From the NCBI RefSeq assembly GCF_046630445.1, contig NC_092335.1, forward strand, positions 545,608,001-545,672,000: a stretch of DNA of 64,000 nucleotides. The letters run 5' to 3'. This stretch comes from Rutidosis leptorrhynchoides. Lineage: Eukaryota; Streptophyta; Magnoliopsida; Asterales; Asteraceae. The notes beneath the pieces were generated by a model. That model made no database searches. It was not told the origin of the DNA and was given only the letters and a program-made list of their open reading frames with translations. Of this stretch, positions 33,310 through 46,073 are shown piece after piece (the first letter of the stretch is position 1; the number at the start of each line of letters is the position of its first letter). Position numbers and translations under genes: made by a program.

Positions 33310-35127
33310 ATGGCACCGACTACTCGACACATCATGAATATGAATGAAGAGGAATTCTGTACTTTTCTAGCTTCAAACATAGCCGCAGTACAGGCTGCGC
33401 TACATACCAACAATAACCTTGGATCTAGCAGTACAGGAAATCGTGTAGGATACACCTACAAAGAATTCACTGCCTGTAAACCTTTGGAATTTGATGGAAC
33501 CAAAGGACCGATCGGATTGAAACGGTGGACCGAGAAGGTCGAATCGGTGTTTGCCATAAGTAAGTGTACTGAAGAGGACAAAGTGAAGTATGCTACGCAT
33601 ACCTTCACAGGTTCTGCATTAACATGGTGGAATACCTATCTAGAGCAAGTGAGATAAGATGATGCTTACGCACTACCGTGGTCAGCATTCAAGCACTTGA
33701 TGAACGAGAAGTACCGTCCCAGAACCGAGGTCAATAAGCTCAAGACAGAACTGAGAGGGTTACGAACCCAAGGATTTGATATTACCACGTATGAAAGACG
33801 ATTCACAGAATTGTGCATATTGTGTCCGGGAGCGTTCGAAGATGAGGAAGAGAAGATCGACGCGTTTGTGAAAGGATTACCAAAAAGAATCCAAGAAGAT
33901 ATAAGTTCACACGAGCCCGCCTCCATACAACAGGCATGTAGAATGGCTCACAAACTAGTGAACCAGATTGAGGAAAGAATTAAAGAACAGACGACTGAAG
34001 AGGCCAATGTGAAGCAAGTCAAAAGAAAGTGGGAGGAAAACGGTGATAAGAATCACCAATACAACAACAACAGCAATTACAATAATAATTGCAACAATTA
34101 TCCCAACAATCGCAACATCAATCGCAACTACAACAAACGGCCTAACAACAACAACAACAACAACAACAACAGCAACTACAACAATCGTCCCAACAACAAT
34201 GACAATCGCAACAACAACAACAACAATCAGAAGCAGCTATGCCAAAGGTGTGAAAAGTATCACTCGGGGTTCTGCACCAAATTTTGCAACAAGTGTAAAA
34301 GAAATGGTCATAGCGCGGTGAAGTGTGAGGTCTACGGACCAGGGGTTAACAGAACAAAAGGAACAAATGGTGTTGGAACGAGAAATGGCAGAGCAAGTAG
34401 TGTCGGAGCAAGTTATGCCAATGTAGTTTGTTATAAATGTGGAAAACCGGGCCACATTATTAGAAATTGCCCGAACCAGGAGAACACGAATGGACAAGGC
34501 CGCGGAAGAGTTTTCAATATTAATGCGGCAGAGGCACAGGAAGACCCGGAGCTTGTTACGGGTACGTTTCTTATTGACAATAAATATGCTTACGTTTTAT
34601 TTAATTCGGGTGCGGATAGAAGCTATATCAGTAGAGATTTTTGTGCTAAATTAAGTTGTCCATTGACGCCGTTAGATAGTAAATTTTTACTCGAATTAGC
34701 AAATGGTAAATTAATTTCAGCAGATAATATATGTCGGAATCGAGAAATTAAACTGGTTAGCGAAACATTCAAGATTGACTTGATACCAGTAGAGTTAGGG
34801 AGTTTTGATGTGATAATCGGTATGGACTGGTTAAAAGAAGTGAAAGCAGAGATCGTTTGTTACAAAAATGTAATTCGCATTATACGAGAAAAAGGAAAAC
34901 CCTTAATGGTGTACGGAGAAAAGGGCAACACGAAGCTACATCTTATTAGTAATTTGAAGGTACAAAAACTAATAAGAAAAGGTTGCTATGCTGTTCTAGA
35001 ACACGTTGAGAAAGTACAACTGAAGAAAAGAGCATCAATGATGTTCCCGTCGCAAAAGAATTTCCCGATGTATTTCCGAAAGAATTACCGGGATTACCCC
35101 CACATCGATCCGTTGAATTTCAAATAG
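33310..35127 (+). pseudogene. gag-pro: Gag-protease of element B
   Basis: Starts at ATG 33310 (TTTTGAAGGAA before the ATG, as in E). Stop TAA at 33655-33657 where E has CAA; frameshift near 35018 (one base lost relative to E). Gag core (GLKRWTEKVESVF, LTWWNTYLEQV), an asparagine-rich tract encoded by AAC repeats (34060-34230), zinc knuckles (CQRCEKYHSGFC..., CYKCGKPGHIIRNC). The protease active site reads NSGADRSY instead of D[T/S]GADRSY, so the catalytic aspartate is lost. Could not act autonomously. Confidence 0.9.
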
Positions 35128-37763
35128 ATCTTGTACCAGGAGCTGCACCAATAGCTCGTGCTCCTTACAGACTTGCACCCAGCGAGATGAAAGAACTACA
35201 AAGCTAATTACAAGAACTTTTAGAGCGTGGTTTCATTCGACCAAGCACATCACCGTGGGGAGCTCCTGTTTTGTTTGTCAAGAAGAAAGATGGTACATTC
35301 AGGTTATGTATCGACTACCGAGAGTTGAACAAACTTACCATCAAGAACCGCTACCCACTACCGAGAATCGACGACTTATTTGATCAACTACAAGGCTCGT
35401 CTGTTTATTCAAAGATTGACTTACGTTCCGGGTATCATCAAATGCGGGTGAAAGAAGATGATATTCCAAAGACTGCTTTCAGAACACGTTACGGTCATTA
35501 CGAGTTTATGGTCATGCCGTTTGGTTTAACTAATGCACCAGCTGTGTTCATGGACCTTATAACCAGAGTGTGTGGACCATACCTTGACAAGTTTGTCATT
35601 GTTTTCATTGATGACATACTTATTTACTCAAAGAATGACCAAGAACACGGTGAACATTTGAGAAAGGTGTTAGAAGTATTGAGGAAGGAAGAATTGTACG
35701 CTAAATTTTCAAAGTGTGCATTTTGGTTGGAAGAAGTTCAATTCATCGGTCACATAGTGAATAAAAAACGTATTAAGGTGGATCCGGCAAAGATAGAAAC
35801 TGTTGAAAAGTGGGAAACCCCGAAAACTCCGAAACACATACGCCAGTTTTTAGGACTAGCGGGTTACTACAGAAGGTTCATCCAAGACTTTTCCAGAATA
35901 GCAAAACCCTTGACTGCATTAACGCATAAAGGGAAGAAATTTGAATGGAAGGATGAACAAGAGAAAGCATTCCAGTTATTGAAGAAAAAGCTAACTACGG
36001 CACCTATATTGTCATTGCCTGAAGGGAATGATGATTTTGTGATTTATTGTGACGCATCAAAGCAAGGTCTCGGTTGTGTATTAATGCAACGAACGAAGGT
36101 GATTGCTTATGCGTCTAGACAATTGAAGATTCACGAACAAAATTATACGACGCATGATTTGGAATTAGGCGCGGTTGTTTTTGCATTAAAGACTTGGAGG
36201 CACTACTTATATGGGGTCAAAAGTATTATATATACCGACCACAAAAGTCTTCAACACATATTTAATCAGAAACAACTGAATATGAGGCAGCGTAGGTGGA
36301 TTGAATTGTTGAATGATTACGACTTTGAGATTCGTTACCACCCGGGGAAGGCAAATGTTGTAGCCGACGCCTTGAGTAGGAAGGACAGAGAACCCATTCG
36401 AGTAAAATCTTTGAATATAATGATTCACAATAACCTTACTACTCAAATAAAGGAGGCGAAACAAGGAGTTTTAAAAGAGGGAAATTTAAAGGATGAAATA
36501 CCCAAAGGATCGGATAAGCATCTTAATATTCAGGAAGACGGAACCCGGTATAGGGCTGAAAGGATTTGGGTACCAAAATTTGGAGATATGAGAGAAATGG
36601 TACTTAGAGAAGCTCATAAAACCAGATACTCAATACATCCTGGAACGGGGAAGATGTACAAGGATCTCAAGAAACATTTTTGGTGGCCGGGTATGAAAGC
36701 CGATGTTGCTAAATACGTAGGAGAATGTTTGACGTGTTCTAAGGTCAAAGCTGAGCATCAGAAACCATCCGGTCTACTTCAACAACCCGAAATCCCGGAA
36801 TGGAAATGGGAAAACATTACCATGGATTTCATCACTAAATTGCCAAGGACTGCAAGTGGTTTTGATACTATTTGGGTAATAGTTGATCGTCTCACCAAAT
36901 CAACACACTTCCTGCCAATAAGAGAAGATGACAAGATGGAGAAGTTAGCACGACTGTATTTGAAGGAAGTCGTCTCCAGACATGGAATACCTATCCCTAT
37001 TATCTCTGATAGGGATGGCAGATTTATTTTAAGATTCTGGCAGACATTACAGCAAGCATTAGGAACTCGTCTAGACATGAGTACTGCCTATCATCCACAA
37101 ACTGATGGGCAGAGCGAAAGGACGATACAAACACTTGAAGACATGCTACGAGTATGTGTTATTGATTTCGGAAACAGTTGGGATCGACATCTACCGTTAG
37201 CAGAATTTTCCTACAACAATAGCTACCATTCAAGCATTGAGATGGCGCCGTTTGAAGCACTTTATGGTAGAAAGTGCAGGTCTCCAATTTGTTGGAGTGA
37301 AGTGGGGGATAGACAGGTTACGGGTCCGGAGATAATACAAGAAACTACCGAGAAGATCATCCAAATTCAACAACGGTTGAAAACAGCCTAAAGTCAACAA
37401 AAGATCTACGCTGACATTAAAAGAAAAGATATAGAATTTGAAATTGGAGAGATGGTCATGCTGAAAGTTGCACCTTGGAAAGGCGTTGTTCGATTTGGTA
37501 AATGAGGGAAATTAAATCCAAGGTATATTGGACCATTCAAGATTATTGATCGTGTCGGACCAGTAGCTTACCGACTTGAGTTACCTCAACAACTCGCAGC
37601 TGTACATAACACTTTCCACGTCTCAAATTTGAAGAAATGTTTTGCTAAAGAAGATCTTTCTATTCCGTTAGATGAAATCCAAATCAACGAAAAACTTCAA
37701 TTTATCGAAGAACTCGTCGAAATAATGGATCGTGAGGTTAAAAGACTTAAGTAAAACAAGATA
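35128..37763 (+). pseudogene. pol: Reverse transcriptase, RNase H and integrase of element B
   Basis: Frame with stops at 35205 (CAA to TAA), 37389 (CAA to TAA), 37504 (CGA to TGA) and 37753 (CAA to TAA). The central part, 35271-37391, is open for 706 codons. Motifs: [20 protein letters not shown] catalytic box ([12 protein letters not shown]), RNase [10 protein letters not shown], integrase finger ([14 protein letters not shown]), DDE core ([26 protein letters not shown]), [13 protein letters not shown] and start of the chromodomain ([11 protein letters not shown]). It is cut at about 37764 by a deletion joining it to the 3' LTR at CCAA(C). Tekay/Del clade. Confidence 0.9.
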
Positions 37764-40700
37764 CCAACATGTTAAACAATCAAACTTGTTAAGACTTGAT
37801 TAATTGAAATAGGTTTCATATAGACAATTGACCACCCAAGTTGACCGGTGATTCACGAACGTTAAAACTTGTAAAAACTATACGATGACATATATATGGT
37901 TATATATATAGTTAACATGATTTTATTATAAGTATGTATCTCATTAGGTATTTTAGCAATGAGTTATATACATAAAAATGAGACTATTAATTTAAGAAAC
38001 TCGAAAATGATATATATAACGATTATCGTTATAACAACGTCTTACTAGGTACATATGAATCATATTAAGATATTGATACACTTGGTTAATTATGTTAAAT
38101 GATAAGTAAATATATTATTAAGTGTATTAAAAATGAAATACATATGTAAAAATAAGACAACTAACTTAATGATTTCGAAACGAGACATATATGTAACGAT
38201 TATCGTTGTAACGACCTTTAACTGTATATACATCATACTAAGATATATTATATATCATAATATCATGATAATATAACAATTTAACATCTAATTTGTTATA
38301 ATAAACAATGGGTTAACCACATTCAACAAGATCGTTAACCTAAAGGTTTCAAAAAAACATTTACATGTAACGACTAACGATGACTTAACGACTCAGTTAA
38401 AATGTATATACATGTAGTGTTTTAATATGTATTCATACACTTTTGAAAGACTTCAAGACACTTATCAAAATACTTATACTTAACAAAAATGCTTACAATT
38501 ACATCCTCGTTCAGTTTCATCAACAATTCTACTCGTATGCACCCGTATTCGTACTCGTACAATACACAGCTTTTTGATGTATGTACTATTAGTATATACA
38601 CTCCAATGATCAGCTCTTAGCAGCCCATGTGAGTCACCTAACACATGTGGGAACCATCATTTGGCAACTAGCATGAAATATCTCATAAAATTACAAAAAT
38701 ATGAGTAATCATTCATGACTTATTTACATGAAAACAAAATTACATATCCTTTATATCTAATCCATACACCAACGACCAAAAACACCTACAAACACTTTAA
38801 TTCTTCAATTTTCTTCATCTAATTGATCTCTCTCAAGTTCTATCTTCAAGTTCTAAGTGTTCTTCATAAATTCCAAAAGTTCTAGTTTCATAAAATCAAG
38901 AATACTTCCAAGATTGCAAGTTTACTTCCAAGTTTTCTAAATCCATTCCAAGTAATCATCCAAGATCAAGAAACCTTTGTTACTTAAGTAGGTTATCTTT
39001 CTAATACAAGGTAATAATCATATTCAAACTTTAATTCAATTTCTATAACTATAACAATCTTATTTCGAGTGGAAAGCTTACTTGAAATTGTTTTCGTGTC
39101 ATGATTCTGCTTCAAGAACTTTCAAGCCATCCAAGGATCCTTTGAAGCTAGATCTATTTTTCTCATTTCCAGTAGGTTTATCCAAGGAACTTGAGGTAGT
39201 AATGATGTTCATAACATCATTCGATTCATACATATAAAGCTATCTTATTCGAAGGTTTAAACTTGTAATCACTAGAACATAGTTTAGTTAATTCTAAACT
39301 TGTTCGCAAATAAAAGTTAATCCTTCTAACTTGACTTTTAAAATCAACTAAACACATGTTCTATATCTATATGATATGCTAACTTAATGATTTAAAACCT
39401 GGAAACACGAAAAACACCATAAAACTGAATTTACGCCGTCGTAGTAACACCGCGGGCTGTTTTGGGTTAGTTAATTAAAAACTATGATAAACTTTGATTT
39501 AAAAGTTGTTATTCTGAGAAAATGATTTTTATTTTGAACATGAAACTATATCCAAAAATTATGGTTAAACTCAAAGTGGAATTATGTTTTCTAAAATGGT
39601 CATCTAGACGTCGTTCTTTCGACTGAAATGACTACCTTTACAAAAACGGTTTGTAACTTATTTTTCGGACTATAAACCTATACTTTTTCTGTTTAGATTC
39701 ATAAAATATAGTTCAATATGAAACCATAGCAATTTGATTCACTCAAAACGGATTTAAAATGAAGAAGTTATGGGTAAAACAAGATTGGATAATTTTTCTC
39801 ATTTTAGCTACGTGAAAATTGGTAACAAATCTATTCCAACCATAACTTAATCAACTTGTATTTTATATTATGTAATCTTGAGATACCATAGACACGTATA
39901 CAATGTTTCGACCTATCATGTCGACACATCTATATATATTTCGGAACAACCATAGACACTCTATATGTGAATGTTGGAGTTAGCTATACAGGGTTGAGGT
40001 TGATTCCAAAATATATATAGTTTGAGTTGTGATTAATACTGAGATACGTATACACTGGGTCGTGGATTGATTCAAGATAATATTTATCGATTTATTTCTG
40101 TACATCTAACTGTGGACAACTAGTTGTAGGTTACTAACGAGTACAACTGACTTAATAAACTTAAAACATCAAAATATATTAAAAGTGTTGTAAATATAAT
40201 TTGAACATACTTTGATATATATGTATATATTGTTATAGGTTCGTGAATCAACCAGTGGCCAAGTCTTACTTCCCGACGAAGTAAAAATATGTGAAAGTGA
40301 GTTATAGTCCCACTTTTAAAATCTAATATTTTTGGGATGAGAATACATGCAGGTTTTATAAATGATTTACAAAATAGACACAAGTACGTGAAACTACATT
40401 CTATGGTTGAATTATCGAAATTGAATATGCCCCTTGTTATTAAGTCTGGTAATCTAAGAATTAGGGAACAGACACCCTAATTGATGCGAATCCTAGAGAT
40501 AGATCTATTGGGCCTAACAAACCCCATCCAAAGTACCGGATGCTTTAGTACTTCGAAATTTATATCATATCCGAAGGGTGTCCCGGAATGATGGGGATAT
40601 TCTTATATATGCATCTTGTTAATGTCGGTTACCAGGTGTTCACCATATGAATGATTTTTATCTCTATGTATGGGATGTGTATTGAAATATGAAATCTTGT

Positions 40701-41130
40701 GGTCTATTGTTACAATTTGATATATATAGGTTAAACCTATAACTCACCAACATTTTTGTTGACATTTAAAGCATGTTTATTCTCAGGTGAATACTAAGAG
40801 CTTCCGCTGTTGCATACTAAAATAAGGACAAGATTTGGAGTCCATGTTTGTATGATATTGTGTAAAAACTGCATTCAAGAAACTGATTTCGATGTAACAT
40901 ATTTGTATTGTAAACCATTATGTAATGGTCGTGTGTAAACAAGATATTTTAGATTATCATTATTTGATAATCTACGTAAAGCTTTTTAAACCTTTATTTA
41001 TGAAATAAAGGTTATGGTTTGTTTTAAAAATGAATGCAGTCTTTGAAAAACGTCTCATATAGAGGTCAAAACCTCGCAACGAAATCAATTAATATGGAAC
41101 GTTTTTAATCAATAAGAATGGGACATTTCA
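37764..41130 (+). mobile_element. 3' LTR of B, lacking its first 70 bp
   Basis: Starts in LTR sequence equal to 27980 onward ('ccaacatgtta') directly after 'aacaagata' of integrase, and ends GGGACATTTCA followed by the target duplication ATAAT. The deletion removed the integrase tail, PPT and LTR start. Confidence 0.9.
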
Positions 41131-41135
41131 ATAAT

Positions 41136-42383
41136 GATAATAAAAGTTCTCGTTCCTCCCTCGGGTAAAGCAAGTTCGGTTCAACGACCTAGTCTTCAAC
41201 TCACGACGAATTTTAAAAATCATATTTTTAACTTAGCAAAATAAAGTAAATTTTTGTTTTTAAATTTACACCAAACTTAAATTAAAAATTCATATTATTA
41301 AAATTAAAAATTCACACCAAACTTATATTATATTTTTGTTTTTATACATACAAACTTATATTAAAAATATTAGTTTTTCAAATATTTACAATTTTAAAGA
41401 AGTTTACAATATTAATTTAATATTTATATATTAATTTTAAAAACATGATAAAAATAAAATTAAAAATCTTTTTGGTCTTTTATCCCACTTTAATCAATCA
41501 AATATCATCCAAAATATACGCCCCTCTTTTCGGTAAAGTAATTTCGGTTCCATGACCTAATTTAACTCATGACGAATTTTTGAAATATTTTTGGTTGATT
41601 GATTAAAGATATTTATACCTTAAGAATAAACGATAAATTTCGCAGTGATGTAATAAATTTTTGTATGATAACAATAATTTCGGTCGCAAGACCTAATTTT
41701 ATCGAATACCAATTTAATACTTTATAGCGAATAAATTAGCGTTTATTATCAAAAGGTTAAAAATTAAAATAAAAAATAAAAACTGTACAAACTTACCCGT
41801 GAAATAGATTTCTTAGTGATATGCTCTAGCCCACTCATAAGATAGTCGAACTAATTGGTTTTCCATGGCTACATAGGCGTAACCTCGAGCATTTAACGTT
41901 TTTTCTTCTAAACATATGAACGGTCCGTCTCTGCATAAAGTAACAAATTCGGTGTTTGAATAGGTTTGATTATTTGAACATTTACCTTCGTGCGACCATT
42001 TTCAAGGTGTTGTGCTCTTCTTTTCGCTGCGGATTTTGATTTTCCTTTACCAAATTGTAACTTATTATCTTCGCATCTGGATTCTTTTCTTACTCCGTCC
42101 AATTTACCTCTTATTAATGATACCAATTCACTTGGAAGTGTGTCACTATTACGTTTAGTGATCAAAGCGTGTAGCATTAGACCATGGTTTAATTCACAGG
42201 AAGTCTTCATTTCGAAAAACCTAAAAAAAAATAAAAATTCAGAATGGGGGGAGAAGACTAGTTCTTTAGGGTCTGCTAGGGAAAGACCATTCGGGTTCCA
42301 TTTTCGAGAACTACATGAAAACATAAAATCTAACTCTAACAGAAATACATATTATCCTTTAAAAGACTTGATTCTCCCCACAC
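41136..42383 (-). other. Athila region downstream of integrase
   Basis: AT-rich spacer between integrase and the site of element B. A 138-codon minus-strand frame (41908-42324) carries a basic stretch GKGKSKSAAKRRAQHLE; it may be a remnant of an extra Athila reading frame. I do not recognise it with confidence. Confidence 0.4.
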
Positions 42384-45300
42384 TTAGTTAGCTGTGGTGT
42401 CGAAATTGTGATTAACTTCGTTGTCAACTTCCATCAGACTATCTATGTAATGTTTAACTCTGTGACCATTAACCTTAAATTCAATCCCATTTGAATTTAT
42501 TAATTCTACTGTTCCGTATGGGAAAACTCTTTTGAATATGAATGGTCCAGACCATCTTGATTTCAATTTTCCAGGAAATAGCTTGAATTGTGAATTGAAA
42601 AGAAGAACTCTGTCGCCTTCTTTAAATTCTTTTGAACTTCTGATTCTTTTATCGTGCCATTTCTTCGTTCTTTCCTTATAGATTAACGAATTTTCGTATG
42701 CTTCATGTCTTAATTCTTCTAATTCGTTTAATTGACTTAACCGTAGACGTCCGGCTTCATGTAAATCAAGATTACATGTCTTCAAAGTCCAAAATGCTTT
42801 GTGTTCAATTTCTACTGGAAGATGACATGCTTTTCCGTAAACGAGTTTAAAAGGTGTGGTTCCAATTGGAGTTTTATAGGCTGTTCTAAAAGCCCAGAGT
42901 GCATCCTCCAATTTAATGGACCATTCCTTCGGATTTGATCCTATGGTTTTCTCTAGAATACGTTTTAAAGCTCGGTTGGTATTTTCAACTTGTCCACTTG
43001 TCTGTGGATGATATGCGGTGGAGATTTTATGAGTTACTCCATATCTTTTAAGAACTTTCTCAAGTTGATTATTACAGAAATGAGTACCCCGATCACTTAT
43101 TAAAGATTTTGGTGTTCCAAACCTTGCAAAAAGACATTTTAAAAAGTTGACTACAACTCGTGCATCATTAGTTGGGAGAGCTTGGGCTTCCGCCCATTTA
43201 GATACATAATCAATGGCAACGAGAATGTATAGATTATTATGAGATTTTGGAAATGGACCCATAAAGTCAATACCCCAGATGTCAAATACTTCACATACTT
43301 GAATGACATTTTGTGGCATTTCATCACGTTGACTTATTTTTCCGGCCCTTTGACAAGCATCACAGGATTTGCAAAGAAGGCGTGCGTCTTTGTAAATTGT
43401 AGGCCAATAGAATCCAGCATCATAAACTTTTCTTGCTGTTAGTTGAGGCCCATAATGCCCTCCTGTTGGTCTTGTGTGACAATGGTTTAAGATTTTACTA
43501 GCTTCATCTCCGAATACACATCGGCGTATTATTCCATCGGGACAACTTTTAAACAAATGTGGATCTTCCCAGAAATAGTGTTTTATATCAATAAAGAATT
43601 TCTTTCGTTTTTAGTACGACAATCCTTTTTCAAGGAATCTACATACTAAATAGTTTGCATAGTCTGCAAACCATGGAATTTCATTATAATCTATCTTCAA
43701 TAGATATTCATCAGGAAAGTTGTCTTGTATGGCCGATTCATTTAGTACTTCTAATTCGGGATTTTCAAGACGAGAAAGATGATCAGCGGCGAGATTTTCT
43801 GCTCCCTTTTTATCTCGGATTTCAATATCAAACTCTTGTAAGAGTAAGATCCAACGGATTAATCGTGGTTTAGCATCTTGTTTCGAAAATAGGTATCTAA
43901 GAGTAGAATGGTCGGTATAGACCACCGTTTTAGCTAGAACGAGATATGAACGAAATTTGTCAAAAGCAAAGACAATAGCAAGTAGTTCTTTTTTAGTAGT
44001 TGTGTAATTTGTTTGTGCTCCTTGTAACGTCTTACTAGCATAATATATAGGTTGAAATCGTTTTTCAATCCTTTGTCCTAAAACGGCTCCCATTGCAAAA
44101 TCATTTGCATCGCACATAAGTTCAAATGGTAGATTCCAATTTGGAGTTATCATAATCGGCGCATTAGTGAGTTTTTCTTTAAGAATATTAAAAGATTTGA
44201 TACATTCATCTGAAAAGATGAATGGAGCATCCTTTTCTAGGAGTTTATTCATAGGAGTGGCAATTTTAGAAAAATCTTTTATGAAACGTCGGTAAAAACC
44301 GGCATGCCCTAGAAAACTCCTAACTCCTCTAACATTGGTGGGATGTGAAAGTTTAGCAATTACATCTACTTTAGCTCTATCCACTTCAATTCCTTCCTTT
44401 GAAATTTTATGTCCAAGAACGATGCCTTCTTTAACCATGAAATGGCATTTTTCCCAATTAAATACTAGATTTGATTATTCGCATCTAATAAGCATTCGTT
44501 CAAGATTAACTAGACATGATTCAAAAGTATCACCGAAGACTGAAAAGTCATCCATGAAAACTTCCATGCATTCTTCTATCATGTCGTGAAAAATCGCCAT
44601 CATACACCTTTGAAAGGTTGCAGGGGCGTTGCAAAGTCCAAATGGCATGTGTTTGTAAGCAAAAGTACCATAAGGGCACGTGAACGTGGTTTTTTCTTGG
44701 TCCTCGGGTGCTATTAGAATTTGAAAATATCCAGAAAAACCATCAAGAAAACAATAGTAACTATTTCCGGCTAATCTTTCCAAGATTTGATCAATGAAAG
44801 GTAAGGGAAAGTGATCTTTTCTGGTTGTATCATTTAATTTTCTATAATCAATACATACACGCCATCCTGTTACAGTCCTAGTAGGAATAAGCTCATTTTT
44901 CTTATTTGTGATGACAGTCATGCCACCCTTCTTAGGCACGCATTGAACTGGGCTTACCTATGGACTATCAGAAATTGGATAAATTAATCCTGCATCTAGC
45001 AGTTTAATAATTTCTTTCTTAACAACATCTTGCATATTAGGATTTAGTCTTCGTTGGCGTTGCACATACGTTTTATGACCTTCTTCCATAAGGATTTTAT
45101 GTGTGCAATACGAAGGACTTATTCCTTTTATATCATGAATCTTCCATGCAATAGCTGGTTTATGAGCTTTCAACACAGAAATGAGTTGAGATTTTTCATT
45201 TTCAGTAAGAGAAGACGATATTATTACAGGTAATTCAGATTCACCATGTAAATAAGCGTATTCCAAATGGTTTGGAAGTGGCTTTAACTCTAATGTCGGT

Positions 45301-46070
45301 GGTTCTTCTATTGATGATTTATATCGATATCTGTCTTCTTCTTTTAGCATTTGAATTTCTTCTGTTGTTGGTTTATATCCATTAGTCATAAGTGTAGCTA
45401 ACATTTTAGTTTCTTCAATTGGTTCAGTTTCTTCTCCTAAAGAACATTCTCCTGTTCCTTGTAATTCTGGAAATTCTTCTAACAATTCTGCATGTGATTC
45501 TATAGTTTGAATATAATAGCATGTATCATCTATAGATTGCGGTTGTTGCATTACTCTATCAACTAAAAAGGTAACACTCTCGTCCTCTATACTTAAGGTT
45601 AGTTTCTTACCAAAAATGTCTATCATTGCTTTAGCCGTGTTTAAAAATGGTCTTCCTAATATGAGAGGAACTTGAGAATCTTCTTCCATGTCCAGAACAA
45701 CAAAATCTACTGGAAATAATAAAGTACCAACTTTAACTAGCATGTTCTCCATTATCCCTCTAGGATATTTTACTGATCTTTCGGCTAGTTGTATGCTTAT
45801 TCGTGTTGGTTTCAATTCTCCAAGGTCTAGTTTAGTGTATATTGAATACGGCATTAAATTTATACTAGCCCCGAAATCTGCCAATGCTTCTATTGAACTA
45901 AGACTACCCAGAAAACATGGAATTGTGAAACTTCCTGGATCAGATAGTTTTTCTGGTATCTTATTCAACAGCACTGCTGAACAATTAGCATTCATAGTAA
46001 CAGCCGAGAGTTCTTCCATTTTCTTTCTATTCGAGATTAGATCTTTCAGAAATTTAGCATATCTAGGCAT
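42384..46070 (-). pseudogene. pol: Athila protease, reverse transcriptase, RNase H and integrase
   Basis: Pieces in one order on the minus strand: protease (46070-44958; LADFGASINLMPYSIY and LGRPFLNTA), RT (44939-44475; CIDYRKLN, VFMDDFSVFG), RT/RNase H (44438-43611; [40 protein letters not shown]) and integrase (43556-42384; [50 protein letters not shown]). Breaks are stop codons, for example TAG near 44956 in SDSP-W-VSPVQC context, TAA near 44475 and TAA near 43611. These sequences are typical of the Athila lineage, which lacks a chromodomain. Inactive. Confidence 0.9.
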
Positions 46071-46073
46071 TCA

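Larger units (their letters stand above)
27910..41130 (+). mobile_element. Tekay-type element B carrying ORF0 and an F-box gene
   Basis: 13.2 kb with a 5-bp target duplication ATAAT (27905-27909 and 41131-41135), inserted in Athila. Order: 5' LTR, PBS, ORF0, F-box ORF, hairpin, gag-protease, RT, RNase H, integrase, 3' LTR. Every frame is damaged. The 3' LTR lacks its first 70 bp together with the PPT and end of integrase. The two LTRs differ at roughly one base in fifty over the parts compared by eye. Confidence 0.9.

Noticed and set aside
34043..34321. Thr/Ile-rich plus-strand ORF
   Set aside because: Alternate frame of the same AAC tract in gag of B.
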